A stretch of DNA of 8,277 nt from Pseudomonadota bacterium (GTDB taxonomy: Bacteria; Pseudomonadota; Alphaproteobacteria; Rhizobiales; Devosiaceae): positions 1-8,277 of the forward strand of contig JAEYYP010000080.1 of assembly GCA_023428425.1 (NCBI GenBank), in the 5' to 3' direction. Of this stretch, positions 6,165 to 8,277 are shown piece by piece. Every line of letters starts with the position of its first letter. Positions within the stretch are counted from its first letter, which is position 1. The notes under the pieces are model-generated. The model did no database searches. It saw only the letters and a list, made by a program, of their open reading frames with translations, and had not been told where the DNA came from. The position numbers and the translations under genes were made by a program.

Positions 6165-8277
6165 TTAGAACTGACCACGGACTTGCGCCGTCACGCCCAG
6201 GCCAGTCACGGTGTCGCTGTACTTGGCGTCCACGCGGACAGTCGCACTCATCTGACGCAGGTCCTGCTCGCCGAAGATCTTTGCGTAGTTCACACCGACG
6301 CTCAACTCACCGAACATCCCGAGGTTGGTCGACTCGAACTCGATCGGGCCGCCGGGGGCGTTCGGATTCTCGAACGTCGAGGTCGAAGGACCGGCGAAGT
6401 CGTTGTAGATGTTGCCGCTCACGAACGGCACGATGGCCGCAGTGTTGTTGGAGACGACGAACAGCTTGGCGACCGATCCGCCAGCGAAGGCGACGAGGTT
6501 TACTGCGTCCTCCGGAGTGAGCGTCTGATCGTTGCCGAAGTCGATGGAACCCGACTTGGTCAGCGATGCATTGAAGCCGGCATTGGGAACGACATCGAGG
6601 CCCGACACAGACATGGCGTAGCTGGCGCTGCCGCCCACCGAGTACCGCGTCGTGTCGAGCTTGGCATCGACGAGGTTGATCGAGCTGTTGTCGAACGTGA
6701 AGTCCGAGTAATCGACGCGTGCCTGAAGATCGAACGACACCTGGCCCTTGTGGCCGCTGATGTAGACGCCACCGTAGCCCTGGGTGAAGTCCGAAGCCGT
6801 GGTGCTGTCGTTGCTCAGGTTCTGCGTGGTCGAGCCCTGGTTGTAGCCACCGATTGCACCGTAGGCGATGTCGAAGCCCTCGCCATCGGTATTGAAGCAG
6901 GCCATGTCGAGACCGAACTGGATACCGGCATATTCGAGGTCGACTTCGGAGGTCGAGGTCAGATCGCCGCCCGTCGTCGTGCCGCTTGCGGTCGCGTTGC
7001 CACCGGTGCCGCGCAGCCACGGACCGGCACCACAGTGTCCAGCCTCGGCCGCGGCAAGGCCAGTAACGAAGGCGCTGCTCGGACGGTTGACCACCGCACC
7101 AATCGTTGCCTGCACGATCGCGACGTTGGCAGCGATACTGCCAGGCGCTTCGGGATTGATGTCGGTCGTCAGGTACCAGTCGTCGCCCTGACGCTCGAAC
7201 CCATAGATGACCAGGCCGTTGCTTGACGGCAGGTTACTGGCGTCAAAGCTGGCACCATTCGCTGCACTACCGTCAACGACCAGGATATCGCCAACGTACA
7301 CCTGGGCGTTCGGGTTCAGGATGTTGAAGTCGATAGTCGTCGAGTTGCCGGCGGTGCCTGTGAAATAGAAGACGTCTGAGGTCGCCAGGTTGCTGACGTC
7401 GGTATCGAGAGTGATGGTACCGTTGCCGGAGAAATCACCGACCGTCAGCGACTGGTTTGCCGCCCCGTCGTCCATGTGGACGTTGCCGGTATTGGCCAGG
7501 TTCCCGCCAAGTGTCAGGATGGCGACGTTGACGTTGAAGGTACCCGCATTGTCGACGTGGTTGAAACTGCCACCGGTGTTGGCGTTGATCACGCCCGTTG
7601 CGTCCGTGCTGGCGGTCCCACCGATGCTGCCAGTGTTGTTAAGCGTCGCACCCAGCACCTCGATGTCGCCGCCGATCGAGCCCTGATTGTCGAACACACC
7701 CTCGTTGACAGTCGTCATGCCGGTGTAGGTCGTGCTGCCAGTCGACGCCAGCGTGAAGGTACCAGACCCCGTCTTGGTGACCCCGCCCGTGCTACCGCTG
7801 ATCGAACCAGCGAAGCTCGTGCTTGTGTCGTTTCCGCCAAAGATCAGGCGGAACGTGTCGAGGGTCACCGAAGTGCCCGCGACGCCGGCCAGCGAGCCGA
7901 TCTCTTCGGTTGCGTTCACATCGAGGACCGCACCCGACGTGTCGAGGTTGACCGCCACCGTGTCTTCAAGCGCCGAGCCGCCGTCCAGGACCAGCGTACC
8001 TTCCGAAACGATTGCGCTGCCAGTGAATGTGTTCGTGCCGGACAGGGTGAACGTGCCGGTGCCGGTCTTGGTGATCCCGCCCGAACCGCTGATCACGCCA
8101 GCGAAAGTCGTCGAACCATCGTTGCCGCCAGTCGTCAGGCGGTTCACATCCAGGGTCACGGAAGTGCCTGCGACACCGGCCAGAGAACCAATCTCTTCGT
8201 TGGCATTGACATCGAGGGTGGCACCGGACGTGTCCAGGTTGACCGCCACCGTGTCTTCAAGCGCCGAACCGCCGTCC
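6165..8277 (-). CDS. Type Va autotransporter, C-terminal part (passenger repeats plus beta-barrel), N-terminus beyond the edge
   Basis: The frame is open to the right edge and ends at a TAA at 6165, giving 703 visible residues. No signal peptide is visible, so the true start lies outside; the GTG at 8249 falls within a repeat and is not the start. In order: two 97-98-residue tandem repeats (visible residues 1-195), each with an autotransporter strand-repeat motif of the form GG.TKTG.GTFTL...T.TG; Asn/Gly-rich beta-helix rungs with two N.GSIGG motifs (about 196-290); an autochaperone-like stretch containing VYVGDILVVDG and ending GDDWYLTTD (about 300-371); a linker; and the outer-membrane barrel (about 412-703) beginning CGAGPWLRG and ending in Phe, as BAM substrates do. 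Cys415 and Cys460 lie 45 residues apart at the barrel entry. The passenger would be exposed at the cell surface or released. Adhesin is the likeliest role, but no catalytic motif or known ligand domain is visible. Confidence 0.9.
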   Translation of the reverse strand, partial: DGGSALEDTVAVNLDTSGATLDVNANEEIGSLAGVAGTSVTLDVNRLTTGGNDGSTTFAGVISGSGGITKTGTGTFTLSGTNTFTGSAIVSEGTLVLDGGSALEDTVAVNLDTSGAVLDVNATEEIGSLAGVAGTSVTLDTFRLIFGGNDTSTSFAGSISGSTGGVTKTGSGTFTLASTGSTTYTGMTTVNEGVFDNQGSIGGDIEVLGATLNNTGSIGGTASTDATGVINANTGGSFNHVDNAGTFNVNVAILTLGGNLANTGNVHMDDGAANQSLTVGDFSGNGTITLDTDVSNLATSDVFYFTGTAGNSTTIDFNILNPNAQVYVGDILVVDGSAANGASFDASNLPSSNGLVIYGFERQGDDWYLTTDINPEAPGSIAANVAIVQATIGAVVNRPSSAFVTGLAAAEAGHCGAGPWLRGTGGNATASGTTTGGDLTSTSEVDLEYAGIQFGLDMACFNTDGEGFDIAYGAIGGYNQGSTTQNLSNDSTTASDFTQGYGGVYISGHKGQVSFDLQARVDYSDFTFDNSSINLVDAKLDTTRYSVGGSASYAMSVSGLDVVPNAGFNASLTKSGSIDFGNDQTLTPEDAVNLVAFAGGSVAKLFVVSNNTAAIVPFVSGNIYNDFAGPSTSTFENPNAPGGPIEFESTNLGMFGELSVGVNYAKIFGEQDLRQMSATVRVDAKYSDTVTGLGVTAQVRGQF
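7692..8276 (-). repeat. Two tandem 291/294-bp repeats in the autotransporter passenger
   Basis: Unit A (7986-8276) and unit B (7692-7985) each encode 97-98 residues, starting DGGSALEDTVAVNLDTSGA, continuing EEIGSLAGVAGTSVTLD and closing with a strand-repeat motif (7986-8081 in A, 7692-7787 in B). The first 37 coding bases of each unit (8241-8277 against 7950-7986, period 291) differ at one position. The middle parts differ at many, mostly synonymous, positions, and the ends diverge in sequence. The window ends inside the array, so more copies may lie to the right. Confidence 0.85.

Noticed and set aside
6151..6207. 11-bp direct repeat CCAGGCCAGTC around the autotransporter stop (6151-6161 and 6197-6207)
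   Set aside because: It looked like a possible att or target-site duplication, but it is short and GC-rich. One copy is coding sequence of the barrel and no mobile gene is present.
6132..7226. Long plus-strand open frame (364 codons) antisense to the autotransporter barrel
   Set aside because: The minus-strand frame is a clear beta-barrel ending in Phe. The plus-strand product is an Arg/Val/Glu-rich shadow with no family likeness.

Overview
The window looks like part of a GC-rich proteobacterial chromosome, most likely an alphaproteobacterium. The pointers are an IalB-family periplasmic protein (a family common in Rhizobiales and relatives), a TssL whose N-terminus resembles that of Agrobacterium TssL around a known phosphothreonine, and a tssK-tssL-tssM order matching impJ-impK-impL. 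The genus cannot be named from the sequence. All five genes lie on the minus strand, so transcription runs from right to left.

Right half (about 8277 to 5588): the C-terminal 703 residues of a classical monomeric (type Va) autotransporter. Two 97-98-residue tandem passenger repeats with autotransporter strand-repeat motifs are followed by a beta-helix stem, an autochaperone-like region and an outer-membrane beta-barrel ending in Phe. Its signal peptide and the rest of the passenger lie beyond the right edge. A short gap later comes a small secreted IalB-family protein that lacks the family's second cysteine pair.

Left half (about 5533 to 1): a type VI secretion (T6SS) block. It starts with a candidate sigma70-type promoter in a 94-bp gap. 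Next comes tssK (baseplate-to-membrane adaptor), then tssL (DotU domain, one membrane segment, periplasmic OmpA-like peptidoglycan-binding domain, and a long Pro/Gln/Trp-repeat cytoplasmic N-terminus with Thr14), then tssM (IcmF-type inner-membrane NTPase), cut by the left edge after 824 residues. tssK and tssL overlap by ATGA and tssL and tssM are 11 nt apart, so the three are almost certainly one operon. TssL and TssM form the envelope-spanning membrane complex, and TssK docks the baseplate onto their cytoplasmic parts. Thr14 of TssL suggests control by a threonine kinase and an FHA-domain protein encoded outside the window.

No stretch over 300 bases lacks a gene. I saw no RNA gene, insertion sequence, CRISPR array or convincing terminator. 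I did not find a wholly undescribed system. The points most worth a second look are the TssL N-terminus, the autotransporter repeats and the atypical IalB protein.
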